From assembly GCF_003054445.1 (NCBI RefSeq), contig NC_042510.1, forward strand, positions 1-64,000: DNA of 64,000 bases, given 5' to 3'. Shown here piece by piece: positions 1 to 11,710 of this stretch. The first letter of the stretch is position 1, and each line of letters starts with the position of its first letter. The translations under genes were made by a program, and so were the position numbers. The DNA is from Pichia kudriavzevii. Taxonomy: Eukaryota > Ascomycota > Pichiomycetes > Pichiales > Pichiaceae. The notes under the pieces are model-generated. The model was not told the origin of the DNA and did no database searches. It saw nothing but the letters and a program-made list of their open reading frames with translations.

Positions 1-580
1 AATATTGTAAACACCTCGCTCCTAGTTCATATTGTAACACACCTCGCTCCTAGTTCATATTGTAACACACCTCGCTCCTAGTTCATATTGTAACACACCT
101 CGCTCCTAGTTCATATTGTAACACACCTCGCTCCTAGTTCATATTGTAACACACCTCGCTCCTAGTTCATATTGTAACACACCTCGCTCCTAGTTCATAT
201 TGTAACACACCTCGCTCCTAGTTCATATTGTAACACACCTCGCTCCTAGTTCATATTGTAACACATCCTAGTTCATATTGTAACACACCTCGCTCCTAGT
301 TCATATTGTAACACACCTCGCTCCTAGTTCATATTGTAACACCTCCTCCTAGTTCATATTGTAACACACGCTCCTAGTTCATATTGTAACACACCTCGCT
401 CCTAGTTCATATTGTAACACACCTCGCTCCTAGTTCATATTGTAACACACCTCGCTCCTAGTTCATATTGTAACACACCTCGCTCCTAGTTCATATTGTA
501 ACACACCTCGCTCCTAGTTCATATTGTAACACACCTCGCTCCTAGTTCATATTGTAACACACCTCGCTCCTAGTTCATAT
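1..580. repeat. Telomeric tandem repeat array, 28-nt unit
   Basis: Twenty head-to-tail units beginning at position 26, preceded by a 25-nt divergent unit and followed by a 7-nt partial copy. Seventeen units are exactly 28 nt and identical by eye. Three internal units are shorter: 22 nt at 250-271, 25 nt at 328-352 and 25 nt at 353-377. The top strand is the C-rich one (core ACACACCTCGCTCC), so the G-rich strand runs 3' out of the left edge, as expected for a left chromosome end. Long, uniform repeats of 20-30 nt are known from telomeres of Candida and Kluyveromyces species. The G-strand core GGTGTGTTAC starts like the Rap1-type GGTGT box. The telomere reading is inference from position, polarity and uniformity. 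Confidence 0.85.
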
Positions 581-711
581 TTTATACCATTCTTTAATTG
601 AATTACGGCCGTTTTATGTCAGACATGACATGTACTTTTTATTGATGCATCAACGTAAATATTACTGTGAAAACAATTGGACACTTTTACTTGGACAGAT
701 TAAACTCAAAG

Positions 712-1590
712 CTAAGCAAGAATAACTAGCATTTTTTCATAACTTGTGATAATGATGCCGCTACTCAAAATAAATCTTCCCAATCTAGGCGTTGCTCCTC
801 TCCAAAATGTCATTACGCCTTCATTTTTGAAAATCTTAACGAAACAATCCAAAGTACTTGAGTATTGTTTACTGGCATCAAGAGATTGCATCCTTGTTTT
901 CACTGTATCAATTGGCATGGTTGTGTATACAGTCACAACACCAGCAAATGCACCCAATAGGAAAGTCATACCCGAGCTTAATGGCTTATCTCTTGGGGTA
1001 TTGCTCCAGTCCTGTAAAGCTCCTTTCATTTTTAAATATGATCCAAACCGAACTGCAGAGTCTGCGCCTAGTCTCATGGCCACTGGTAGTAAACCAGAAT
1101 ACAAACCCTTAACCCCTATATCTTTGATTAGACGAAATGTTCCACACACGCCATCTTGATATTTTGGTTTCAAACTTTGCTTATCATCAATCTTGGCTGT
1201 CTTAATTGCTTCCGCCGGTGTGACCGCCACACTTCCTAACAAACCAGCACTGAGACCAGCAATAACACCCCCTGGACCAGATAGCTTACCATCTTTATCA
1301 ACTAGGGCTCTTTTGACGCATCCGAATCCAAGAAACCGCACAGAGACTTTGGCTGTATTTCCAACGACAATTGCAGGGCAACCAACATACACTGCACTTA
1401 CTCCTTGTGTTCTCGCAACCGTGGAGATAAGCACTAACGGATTCCTTGGCATCTTGTTTGATTTTTCAACTAGTTGTAACCGAGTTTTCGCATATTCCAA
1501 TGGATACGTAGCTACACATTCAATTGCGCCGGCAACACCACCCGCAATGAAAGAATGGAAGGGATCCGGTTTCTTCACAGGTACTCCCAT
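712..1590 (-). CDS. CTP1: Mitochondrial tricarboxylate (citrate) carrier, CTP1-like
   Basis: A 292-residue solute carrier (SLC25 family) of the inner mitochondrial membrane, expected to exchange citrate for malate or another tricarboxylate. Three carrier repeats are visible, with motifs PLEYAKTR (30-37), TPAEAIKT (124-131) and PIDTVKTR (226-233). Blocks typical of yeast Ctp1 are present: NTAKVSVRFLGF (78-89), GATPRLGR (265-272) and the C-terminal YEKMLVILA. The loop that usually reads MRQAANQAVR in Ctp1 is MRLGADSAVR here (172-181), so a Gln and an Asn near the substrate path are Leu and Asp. It is intact, begins with ATG, and its 3' end faces the telomere about 130 bp away. It is either the only citrate carrier or a diverged subtelomeric copy with altered substrate preference. 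Confidence 0.88.
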   Translation of the reverse strand: MGVPVKKPDPFHSFIAGGVAGAIECVATYPLEYAKTRLQLVEKSNKMPRNPLVLISTVARTQGVSAVYVGCPAIVVGNTAKVSVRFLGFGCVKRALVDKDGKLSGPGGVIAGLSAGLLGSVAVTPAEAIKTAKIDDKQSLKPKYQDGVCGTFRLIKDIGVKGLYSGLLPVAMRLGADSAVRFGSYLKMKGALQDWSNTPRDKPLSSGMTFLLGAFAGVVTVYTTMPIDTVKTRMQSLDASKQYSSTLDCFVKIFKNEGVMTFWRGATPRLGRFILSSGIIITSYEKMLVILA

Positions 1591-4500
1591 ATCTATAATT
1601 CGATTTTACAACTTAACCTCAACGTAATTTTATGAATGTACTTCAGGACAGGCTTAAAAGAATGTGTGAATATTATTCTGTCGAAGTTGCCATGAATTTT
1701 CAATTCCTTTATTTTCTACTTTTTTCAGCCCCAGGTGAAATTGTTATTGGTGGTGCCTTCTTTGTGATCTAGTTGTCTCTTTTCTTCTGTCTACTCAATT
1801 TTATAAACTATTTTTCTAAGAACATCTGGGAAGGAGCTATAAGAACAATCAAAAAAAAAGACGAAAGTCAAGTGGGGCGGGCAATTAAGAAAATGTAAAC
1901 ATTCGTTTACTCCTCATTCATGTTTGCGCCTACGAGGCCCATGAATTGTTGAAACCTCGGAGATACCGAAAAGGTACTTTTCGTACGAAATGGTAAAATG
2001 TTTGATTGGCCGCAGATTGCTCACCGGAAGAATTTTTTTTCCAAAAAAAAAATAGTGTAAAACAAATCCCGGGGCATACGTTGTATAAATTATAAACAAT
2101 AAAATCTGACAACTTCACTGCGAAGCCCACACCTGCCTATACAAGAATGCATGTATCTGAGTTTTTTAGGGATGCTACTTTGCTCTAAAAAGTTTCTAGT
2201 CTTGATTTAAGAACATAATGATGCAGTGATTTGGAGGTAATAGTATTAAAAACAAAAGCTTGACTGTTTTTCCAAAAGCCCCTATTTTATTGTAAAGACC
2301 TCTAGGAGTATTTTTTTAGTGGGCCTCATACCTGTTTCAGTGAGATTTGTGTGTGCTACATACACTAGTATATGAAAACTTCATTTTAACGGTGTTGGAG
2401 TTTTCGTTTATGATACCAATTATAGGCGTATCGTCCCGGTTTTCACTACGGGTAAACTTTTTCAATCAGATATAATAATTGTATTATGGATGGTACTAGA
2501 AATACTTGTGGGCGGTATTGCACGCCATTATGGCATATAAACATCAGTTTAACCATGCTTACCTTGATCTATTTCTTCTACGCTGAAATGATAATATTTT
2601 TAAACCAATCCTGCAAACCTACACTTAAATATGCAAAGGGCCTCTCCGAGTCAATTAAAAACTTTTTCAGCAATGAAAATCGACATGTATATTTCACCAT
2701 TCGGTCGTCTAACTCTGTAAGACCACTTTTTATTGTTTGTTCTGCAAACAGACCAGAAGATCACTGTGTCTATATTGCTTGAAAACATTTATCTTTACCT
2801 TCAATCCCTTTTACATTAACATCAATGGCTATTAAAGATTCAATAACATGGAAATTGAATTTGTCTTTCTGCTAGATTATCAAAATCATCATCATACTGT
2901 TAGGACTTACACCAATACGGTCCTATTAAGTAATTCGCCTAAAATCCAGAAAAAATGAATGCAGCTTGTTTATGTGCCGGTTGCTTATCATGCATAAGGA
3001 AATAGTAAGCAAATGTTCTTTAAAAACGCCTAGAGATGAACGCTTGACTGTATTCAACGGTGCCCGACAGGAAACAGGAGAATGTCTACAACCCGTTGAA
3101 TGAATCATGAAAATATGACCTATCTTAGCCCTGCAAAAAATTGAAGGCAGGCCTAGAGAAATGCTTCATGCATTAAACAATAGTAAAAGGAAGTATTTCA
3201 GGTACAAATATTTCTTCAGTCCCATTGTAGACGTCCATGAAAAGGGAGTGTTTATCACATATGTAGGTTCATGTGAATATATGTGTCTGTTTCTGTGTCT
3301 TTTTGCATCCGCAACCAATAATAAAAACGGAGATGTCTCTCTATAGTTCAAAAACAGGAAAGTGCTTAACGAAGATCATGATTGATACCTAATTTTCAGT
3401 ATTTTCGTGAATGCGGTGAATTCTGCCGGTTTAAAAGATAGTTTCATTCTCAGATGATCCAGCATCATACCGAATGGCAACGTATTATTGGGAAAGCTAT
3501 TAAGGGAAAAAAGGATTTGTTGGGGATCTTATGGCAACCTATATTACTTACCTCTTCTTGCGCAACATTGCATGGGAGTGATAGTGAGGCTCTCAAAATT
3601 CAGTGTTTAAACAAATCGTCGATAAAAACCACTTTAAGCATTCTTTAGGTGACGCTGTTTTTTTGCAGGCATGGTTTTGAACTGCTTGTGTCAACTCCTG
3701 GAAGAAAAATAATTACACACAAACCGATTTCCTGTAGTCATGATGGGCAAGGTCAGATAGATAATGACCTAACATAAAAAGGGAAAAAATGAACGTAAGG
3801 GGCAGCATTTAGGTAGTACAAAGCTGGATTGTGGAGGGAATGCTGGAATCGTTGTGCCTGATGTTATTGAGACCGATTCAGTTGACAGAGACCAACGGGA
3901 TGGACGAACACGCCTCGCAGAAGCTAATGAGCACACATGCAAAGAAAATTCAACACAAGGAATTCAAGCAACGGATATTGGAGAAGGTGATACCAATGTA
4001 TTGGCAAAAAATCCTCAACAGGGAAAAAAGGATGGGCAAATACGACAAATAAAAAATAGTCCTCTGGTCGAATTCCACCTACAAATTACATGCAGCTAAA
4101 ACAATGAAACCATACAGGTAAATATTACGGAAACTTAATAAGACAAATTAACACGATTTATGTATTTCATTGCTAAAAAGTGTCTCTTCATTGAAATGAG
4201 CTATGTTTTTGTTGGTTAGATAGTTTTGAGCTTACCTAAAAGAAACCAGAACTCTTCTGCGTGATCCAAAAGGTCTACTGTGTTACTTGTCCTAATAGCT
4301 TCTGCTTCTGCTTTGTGCAGTTCTTAGTGATTTCACAGGTGTAATTTGTTTTTTCCAGTGTTGTACCTTAATTGCTCTTTTCAACATAATAATTGGAACA
4401 TTGTTGCGTAGGATGTTACATGCACTGTTTATTCTTCTATAAGAGTTGGATCTGTGCACTGTATATATAATTCACATTTAATCAACAGAACATCTCTAGA

Positions 4501-7500
4501 AAAAGAACTATTGATTTACTAGGATTAATATTTTTTCTAGCCTATGTTCCTCGTTAATATCAGTTAACACTTGATCAATATAAGTAATCAAAGCCTTGGT
4601 TATGTTTAGTTAGCTATCATAATGTAAATCATCTATGAGCGCGTGGCGTTCTTTTGATATGGCATATACATAGTCTTCAGTATTTGCTTAATTAACCAAT
4701 TCTACACCATGCTCAATTTTCTTTATGTTCCTTATAAGATATTAATTTGGATTTATAAATTTAAATTCTCTTACCAACCTCTAGCATTTTGATTTATTCA
4801 TTTCAGTAACAAGGGTCGGACATAAATGTTTATAAATTCGTTATGAAAAGTCACAATAATATTACTACAAGTAGTTGGGGAAAAAGAGAACTCCTATATA
4901 GTAGACACCCCTGTTGCCTGTATTATGTCTAATTTATACACTACTCACTATATACCACCATCCTGACCTAGTTACAAACAATACAAAACTACTAAACGTA
5001 AAACATAGGACTTATATGAATTCATATACATTACACTGGCAGTCATACAACATAACAATAGTTGCAGAATTTTGCAATTCTGGAAGACGCGTCAAAAGTC
5101 AAACAGTGTGCTCTCAATGTGCATAAAATCTGTGCCAGAGTGGTGTGGCCTCCTGCATATGTAACCAATTTATTTGTGGAGAAGTTGTCTAGAAGGTGAA
5201 ATTGCTTTATGGCTGTAGTACCAGGTAGTCTTATACAGTTCTCTTCTTTTCGGAGAAATTCGCTTGGAATCTCACGAAGCGTATAGAATGGTATATTTGA
5301 CAAATATGGTGGATAAGAACAAACACACTGTTTTTTCCGAATGTTATTGCAGGGGTACTAAGGAAACGATCTAGGCATGGAAGTCGATGGATCTAGTCAT
5401 ATGATGTCGGTTGAGCCTACTATGGACACGTTAAGGAAGTCGGTAGAGTCTGTTGGAATCATTATGGGGCGTTACGATGAGATCTTCATTAACAGTCAGT
5501 TCTTACATTATGGTGACATTACATCTTTCCAGCTCCGGAAATAGGGTTTCCAATTTTACTAGACTGGACGACTCATACATCCCGCAATGTACCAGAATCA
5601 ACAAAAGTATTCTTGAATACAACTAAAATTCCTCGAAAAATCATGGGCAGGTAGTACACACCCGATCCATGAAGCACTGGAGAGTATTTCAACGCAATGT
5701 CGGAGGCTGACTTCCAACAACCTAGAATTTTGAGACGCTTGTTAACTATAAAGTCACAAAAATATAGCAAGGGCTTACGGAATCCATGCTGGACAATAGG
5801 TACTAATATACGTCATAGCAAGTAGATGAACTGTGATGATGAACTCGATCCTATAGATGCATACATACATATGTTTTTTCTGCATCTAGTCAACACTATT
5901 TCCAGATCTAATTAATATGGAAACACAAACTGAATCAAATTAGTTAAATTCAAGTGAATTTTTGACTCTGGTGTCGATAATAATTCCTTCTTGACTGCTG
6001 CCTGGCTTTCCAATAAATGAGTGCTCATCAGCACTTTTGAGCTCAATAATCATTCTTATCCCAATATCTTTCACTTCGTCTCTGAAGATTTCCATGTTCC
6101 CAAATTCTGTATAACTTAGAGCCGGTCAGCTGGGACGAATAGTGATTTCAGGATATTCAGTGATTTCTTTCAATGCTTCCACAACAAAACACCGAATCGA
6201 TATCAACCCTCGGTGATAAAGGTAAGGTGCTGTGAAGGTTCGAATTAACATTCCCATCTTCTCCATCTCGTTATATAGAACACAGCTCATTGATAACAAA
6301 GGGTTCAGCGTTTCTCCGGACAATATTTTCATATTCACGGTTATTCTTCAGTCTGCTCTTGAACAACTTATCTCTTTCGTCCTTTCAAAAAAGTTCTTCT
6401 AGTATATCAATAACATACGTATCGTCACCATCTGAACCAATGACTTTTCTACCTGTTTGAATGTATTTTTGTATCTGTCTCAGCACAAGACAACGTAGAA
6501 TGTCAAATCGCATTCTTGTTCTACAACCACATAATAATACATTGACAACTTCTCCTCTCAGCATATGATTCTCTATATCATGTTAGTACAGTCACTTTTA
6601 CAAGCACCTAATCCATTATAAAACATAGAAAGCTTTGTTGTTGCCATGAGCATAAAAACACTAACATCAATCGCTGAAGATGGTTTTCTCAAAATCGATG
6701 TATCATTATGATCTCTCAGAAAGAATAGATGCAGATGCAGATGCTTGAAAAGAACCACATCGTCAGGAAGATTTCTGTTTGCAATGATTTGCACTAAAAA
6801 GGATTTTTTTTCCCTGCCTAGACCTTGCCAATATATCAACGCTAATACAATCAAGCTTTTTTTTTCAAAGCTAACCATTTTATGCCATAAGCTCTCTACA
6901 ACAGTAACTCTAGCGGTTCCAAGATTACTTGTTAGACTATTTTGTAACGCCTTGGAAGAATCTGTAACAATACAATGTGAATTTGGAAATGTCTCACCTT
7001 GGATAAACCTCCTCACTACAATCACATAACTTCTTAATAGAAAGGTTGTAATTACCAGCTGACCCACCCCCTAGAAGAAAATAAACACACCAAAGAGTGA
7101 TTTTTGTCGTTTTTCAATGATATATGAGGCTGTTATCAATCCTAAGTGAGGGTGTGTTGTCACATCAAATGCAGTATTCATCGTATAAGCGTATTGTTAC
7201 TGTGGCCCCAACAGCGATTCTTGAGACACTGTAACCAATACAGGCTTTTGCTTGAATTTTGTGACTTTGTTCACATCAGCATCTAACACAAACTCGAATT
7301 CTTTTCGTGGCCACTATAAACAAAGCCGCTACTTTCCAAAAGGTTGAAAACAACTATCACTTTATCATATAGTAAATGCGCTTAGTCTTGTATTATTCTG
7401 TGTGAACTTTTAAATGCCTTATGTGCCTTAAAAAATCTTGTAATGGTTGAGTCAATACCTTTTCCACTTAATATCGCTTGGTGATAAAGTCCACGGGTAT

Positions 7501-10439
7501 GTCTGATATTTGTTGAAACATTTTCCAACTGATTTAATAATCTACGCGTACTATGATATCCCTTTATCTATTGATATTATTCATATTTCTGGCTATGCAC
7601 ATCGTCAGACTTGATGATTACACATTGGTAAAGAAAATCATAGACAATTCTAACTCTGGCGGGGTAACGAATATCCAGCTTACCATATAAAAGCTTTTGA
7701 GGAACAAGCGGCTTGGAGATCATGTTAATTTCTTTTAAAAAGGAGGCTCTTTGTGAATTCTAGACTACTTGGCTGGCACAAATCATATCTCCGTAAGAAA
7801 CATATTCAATAAATTGACTAACATATCGTGGAAGAAAAACACGTTTAGCATTAGGAGCAGTTTTTAACCTTTTTGAAAATGAAAATACCAAGAGAAACTA
7901 AGATAAAATATAGCAAAAGCTTCCCCCGGATTCCACTAAATCACTGTGAACATTTTTCAATCTCGAACACTGCCGGGGCATACCTATGAGGAGCTCTCCT
8001 GAATAACCTGCCATACTTCCCTAGGATTTGACATTTTTTTAATCCGAGCTCTCAGTTGATCGTCTACATCTGGCAATATCCCAGGATTGTTTCCTACGCC
8101 GGAAAAAGTAATGTGACAAATACACTATTTCTTCCGCTTGGAGGGCTCTTTTAAGGTAACACACATACAGCGTGTAATCAAACAAGGTCTCCTTGCTTGT
8201 GAGAAAGTTGTGATTATCGAAAACGATCCCTTTAGTGACGAACTTTTCAAACCTTATATCGTGATCTCCTTCATCAACTGGAATATGAAAATGAAATAAC
8301 GTAGAATAAGTGCCTTTGGGATTGCTCTTGGCCATTATAGGAAGTTTTCTATAGGGCGATTCAAGCAAAAGCCAAAAATTAAAAGTCTTTTGTTTACCAA
8401 CATGAAGGTATAACTCCTAAAAGCCGCCGTTTCTTTTGTTTAAGTGATTAACGTGCGTTATAGCGAATCATGATATCTTTAAAGTACTTAATATCAGAAC
8501 AAAAGCATGCGTTCAACCCATTTGGAAAACCTACCTGTCCAGATTCACCGGCAAAGACTTCCAGAAAAGCGTCAATAGCCAGATCTATAACTCAAACCCT
8601 TTGAGTGAGCAAGGATTCTATGTTAGGTATAAGAGCCAGTTTACATTGAGAGTGACAGCATAACACCAGAGTCCTACTCGTACAACTCGGCCTCGAGTAC
8701 CAAACTTTATTTCAGAGAATCTGCTATATTGAATTTTTATCTTGAAAACATCTTGCGGAAGTTTATGGCCAATGAGTAGCTGGTGGTTTGTGCCTGTTTT
8801 TTGAAGTTTCTCCCAGAGTCCCCTTCAACCCCGACTATCCATCCATCGTATATCAGTTTACTAATGTCTTTACCGATTCTCAGCTCTTCTTGTCCTGTTT
8901 TAACTTACGCAAATTATATCTACTTTTTCGTCTGCTAAAATATGCTGTGATATTCCCTATTATTGTAACGATTTCATCTACTCACACATTAATCCCTATA
9001 AATATCAAGTTTTTACACCCTGAATGGTTTTTTCTATATAAATACTGTCTATGCATATTTTCGATTGACTCTCCTCCTTTCTTATCAGATAAATAACGTC
9101 TGTTTAGAGAGTGAAAAGTTTTCGACGTTCTTGTTCACCTTTCTTGCTAACTAAAATATGGCTCACAATTAAAGTCGATGTATAAATCCTCATCTCTTAC
9201 ATAGTTCTACATTGCTAATCGTGCGGAAGAAAAAACTGAAAGCCTAGAACCAGTTGCTTTATGGCCATCTTGTATTCCTATTGATTAGCTTGTTTATTTG
9301 AAGCAGCAACTAATTCACAAAGCAAATAATCGACTTTAACGAGCAACATGAACAGTTGATTTCGATCAATTGATTGGTGCTTTGATAATTACTTGTTGAT
9401 TTAACTTTTTAGGAAACGATAGAAATTACCTTCTTGTTGTCAAAGGGCTCTACTGGAATTTGAAAGATAATGGCGTGGTCACCATATCGCCTCGTTCTGG
9501 CAGAAAAGTCACCAATGGCAAATAGTTAAAAACATGTTCTTAATATGGACTGATATAGGCACTATTTCCACACGCTCTCACTAGTAAATGTTAGCCATAC
9601 ATAATGCCATGGATGTAAGTCCACACTCACTTTTTTTCTTCTAGCTTTTATTTATATTGTATAGAAATCTTTTTTTTTTCGTTTAGAACAACAAAATTTT
9701 GAGTAAAATATAGGTACGACATTTGAAATTTTGTCTCTTGGACATTTTGGGAATAAAAGATATATATACACTTGCATTGAATAAGAATCGATGAAATGAC
9801 GAAACTTAGGATCTGGTCTTTTGCTTTAAGAAATCCAATTTTTAATATTTTATTCTACAATTATTTTGCGAACTACCTGAAATTTTGATATCTCAATATT
9901 ATTACCAAAATTTTTAATCTACAACAAATCCTGGTTGAAATCTGTAAAAAATATAAATACAAGGTAAAAATAACATTTCACTATTAGCACAAAATGCCTG
10001 GAAGAATGCTAATGAATATACAAAACAAAAAGACGACAACAGTAATGTGTTGAGAAGTTAGGGTGCAGTAAAACCATTACCGTCTGGAAAAAGTTTTTAT
10101 GCGCATGGCCTAGTGGAAAAAGACACCGCGCCGAACCAAATGACCGCGGTTCGATAACAAAGTCCAGCCTAATTGGAAAGCATACTATTTCTAGAAATGG
10201 GATTAGACACCATATTATGCCCTCATATTTAAGCGTATGATTAAATAAGGACAGCCGTTTACCGGAGGAAAATGTACTGCTTACTCCATTATAAAATATA
10301 ACACCAAATGAGTCATACCTTGTAATTCTCATCAGAAAATCGTTAATTAGTATAGTTCTGGCACTGTTCATAAAGTATTAATCGTTAAATATTAAATGTT
10401 ACTATACACAGGTAATTGTCAGTAGATGAGACTATACCT
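1591..10439. other. Gene-poor subtelomeric region
   Basis: About 8.8 kb with no intact recognisable gene. Open frames are short and scattered on both strands. The only stretch with protein-like sense over distance is the MULE-like relic at about 5.9-8.4 kb on the minus strand, listed separately. A 55-codon plus-strand ATG frame at 5377-5544 looks protein-like but I do not recognise it. At 10106-10158 there is a pair of sequences resembling tRNA A and B boxes without a foldable tRNA. From 8.4 to 10.0 kb I see only AT-rich sequence. No LTR pairs or telomere-type repeats were seen inside it. Confidence 0.7.
5930..8416 (-). pseudogene. Broken Mutator-like (MULE) transposase relic (candidate)
   Basis: On the minus strand, protein-like stretches run in a consistent N-to-C order but in changing frames with several stops. 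The upstream part (8416 to about 8040) reads GIVFDNHNFLTSKETLFDY and then a Cys/Arg-rich piece like the N-terminal zinc-binding part of MULEs. The middle part (about 7230-6860) reads NTAFDVTTHPHLGLITASY, then FPNSHCIVTDSSKAL and SLWHKM. These match, by eye, the first-Asp block, the second-Asp block (P..hiVTD...AL) and the C/W-H block of the MULE DDE domain. The longest surviving open piece is 6573-7067. Boundaries are approximate and I did not find terminal inverted repeats. It could instead be another DDE-type element; the assignment rests on motif spacing only. Confidence 0.38.
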
Positions 10440-10973
10440 CTAAGGATGGCAAACAAAGTCGACATGGACATAAGGACCGTTGGAGTTACAAATCACATCC
10501 AATTGTGCCTTCCAATGGCTCCTGCATTTGTAATCTTGTTCATCAAAGCCATGGTTTCCATCATCGTTGTAATGCCACCTATAAACCGAGTCAAGTCCGT
10601 TATGTTCAGGCACTAAACCTTCATCAATTTCCTTGAAGTTGTATTTGATTCCAGACATTTTATTGATCTGAGGCAACAAATGTTTTGTCAAGTGCTGATG
10701 TAGATGTCTCCTGAACTTCTTATTCAAGGCATTCATTTGAGGTTTTATATTCTCCTCATCACCGTGAATTTCATGTTCAATGAAAGGTGGGAGGTACTCT
10801 AAATGCACCTTCAGTCTATCGTACTCGTCATCCCAACTTTCGTTTTTGATGTACTCCTCAAACTTGTCCAACGAATCAAACTCCACCTCTTTGGCATTCC
10901 TTACCTTTGGCTCGCTCGTTAAATGGGTCAATTCCCTTGGCTCCAAAGCTACCTTATTATTGTCTTTCTTCAT
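10440..10973 (-). CDS. RGI1: Respiratory growth induced protein, Rgi1/Rgi2 family
   Basis: A 177-residue soluble protein of the small fungal RGI1 family (S. cerevisiae YER067W/YIL057C), needed for energy metabolism under respiratory conditions; the biochemical function is unknown. The family core is clear: YLPPFIEHEIHGD followed by KKFRRHLHQHLTKHLL, then a WHY motif and the terminal VHVDFVCHP. It starts at an ATG after a 737-bp intergenic region shared with the divergent FMP25. The protein is somewhat longer than the S. cerevisiae pair because of extra residues at the N-terminus and in the middle. It is the first ordinary chromosomal gene inside the subtelomere. A CSRE-like site lies 191 bp upstream, which would fit gluconeogenic or respiratory induction. 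Confidence 0.88.
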   Translation of the reverse strand: MKKDNNKVALEPRELTHLTSEPKVRNAKEVEFDSLDKFEEYIKNESWDDEYDRLKVHLEYLPPFIEHEIHGDEENIKPQMNALNKKFRRHLHQHLTKHLLPQINKMSGIKYNFKEIDEGLVPEHNGLDSVYRWHYNDDGNHGFDEQDYKCRSHWKAQLDVICNSNGPYVHVDFVCHP

Positions 10974-11710
10974 TGTTTGGTTTATTTGTTTTGAATGGAC
11001 TTTCGCCGTCTGTTTTCTTGTTTATTAAAACACTGATGTATTTGTTGCTTATAGTATTTGCTTGTCTAATGTGGAAAGAGAACCCACCCAACAGCAACTC
11101 GTCTGCTTCCAATGAAGAAAACATGTCCCTTATATACTGATATCTCTCTAATAGTCCGGAGAAGCTTTTATCCGACGCGGAGGAAACAAAGGAAAAATTA
11201 TCACTCGATTTTTCCTTTGAGGTTCCGGATAACGTTACTGAATCGCAGAGGTGGGGTGAGAGAGACCAACTTTAATTGATGCTTACCCTGGTGTTACGTG
11301 TCTTTGGATTTTTCAGTGGTCATCTGAACTTGTGGTTGGTTTGTTGTAGTATTCATCCAGTCATGTCCACACTGCCTGGTGGTGTGGGTTTCGGCATCTC
11401 CTAATTGCCCGAGTCTTTCGATTTCGTTCAATGTGTAAGCACTTCGATTTGTTACTGAAGACAGCTACAGATAAGGATACCTTACTAGGGATTCCAGCTG
11501 ACGGAACGTTGGTCAGGTCTGTCTACGAGAGTCTTCAAGATGAAAAACTCGTGCTTCAGTAAATGGAATTATGCTGACAGCGAATAACGTTGAAAATAAC
11601 TGAAATTTGAGAAAACTATCACCATTTTTCTCCATCTCCTTAGTACTTCCCTGGGTCGTTTATCTCTCTATTAATTTGTATAGAGCGGTTATCCGAGAAA
11701 AGCAACCGAC
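10974..11710. other. Divergent promoter region, RGI1/FMP25
   Basis: A 737-bp intergenic region between two divergently transcribed respiration-related genes. It contains three TCCG-core motifs near 11155, 11171 and 11224; one of them is close to the carbon-source responsive element. No further gene was recognised; open frames here are antisense to the RGI1 start or short. Confidence 0.6.
11164..11175 (-). promoter_or_regulatory. CSRE-like site upstream of RGI1
   Basis: On the minus strand the site reads TCGGATAAAAGC, which fits 11 of 12 positions of the carbon-source responsive element consensus YCGGAYRRAWGG bound by Cat8/Sip4-type factors. It is oriented toward RGI1 and lies about 190 bp upstream of its ATG. 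Function is inferred only from the match and the nature of the gene. Confidence 0.35.

Noticed and set aside
1-580. Possible CRISPR-like array from the regular repeats
   Set aside because: Units are directly tandem with no unique spacers, and the sequence is eukaryotic and terminal.
6573-7067. A standalone 164-residue gene
   Set aside because: It is only the longest open piece of a larger broken region that continues in other frames on both sides.
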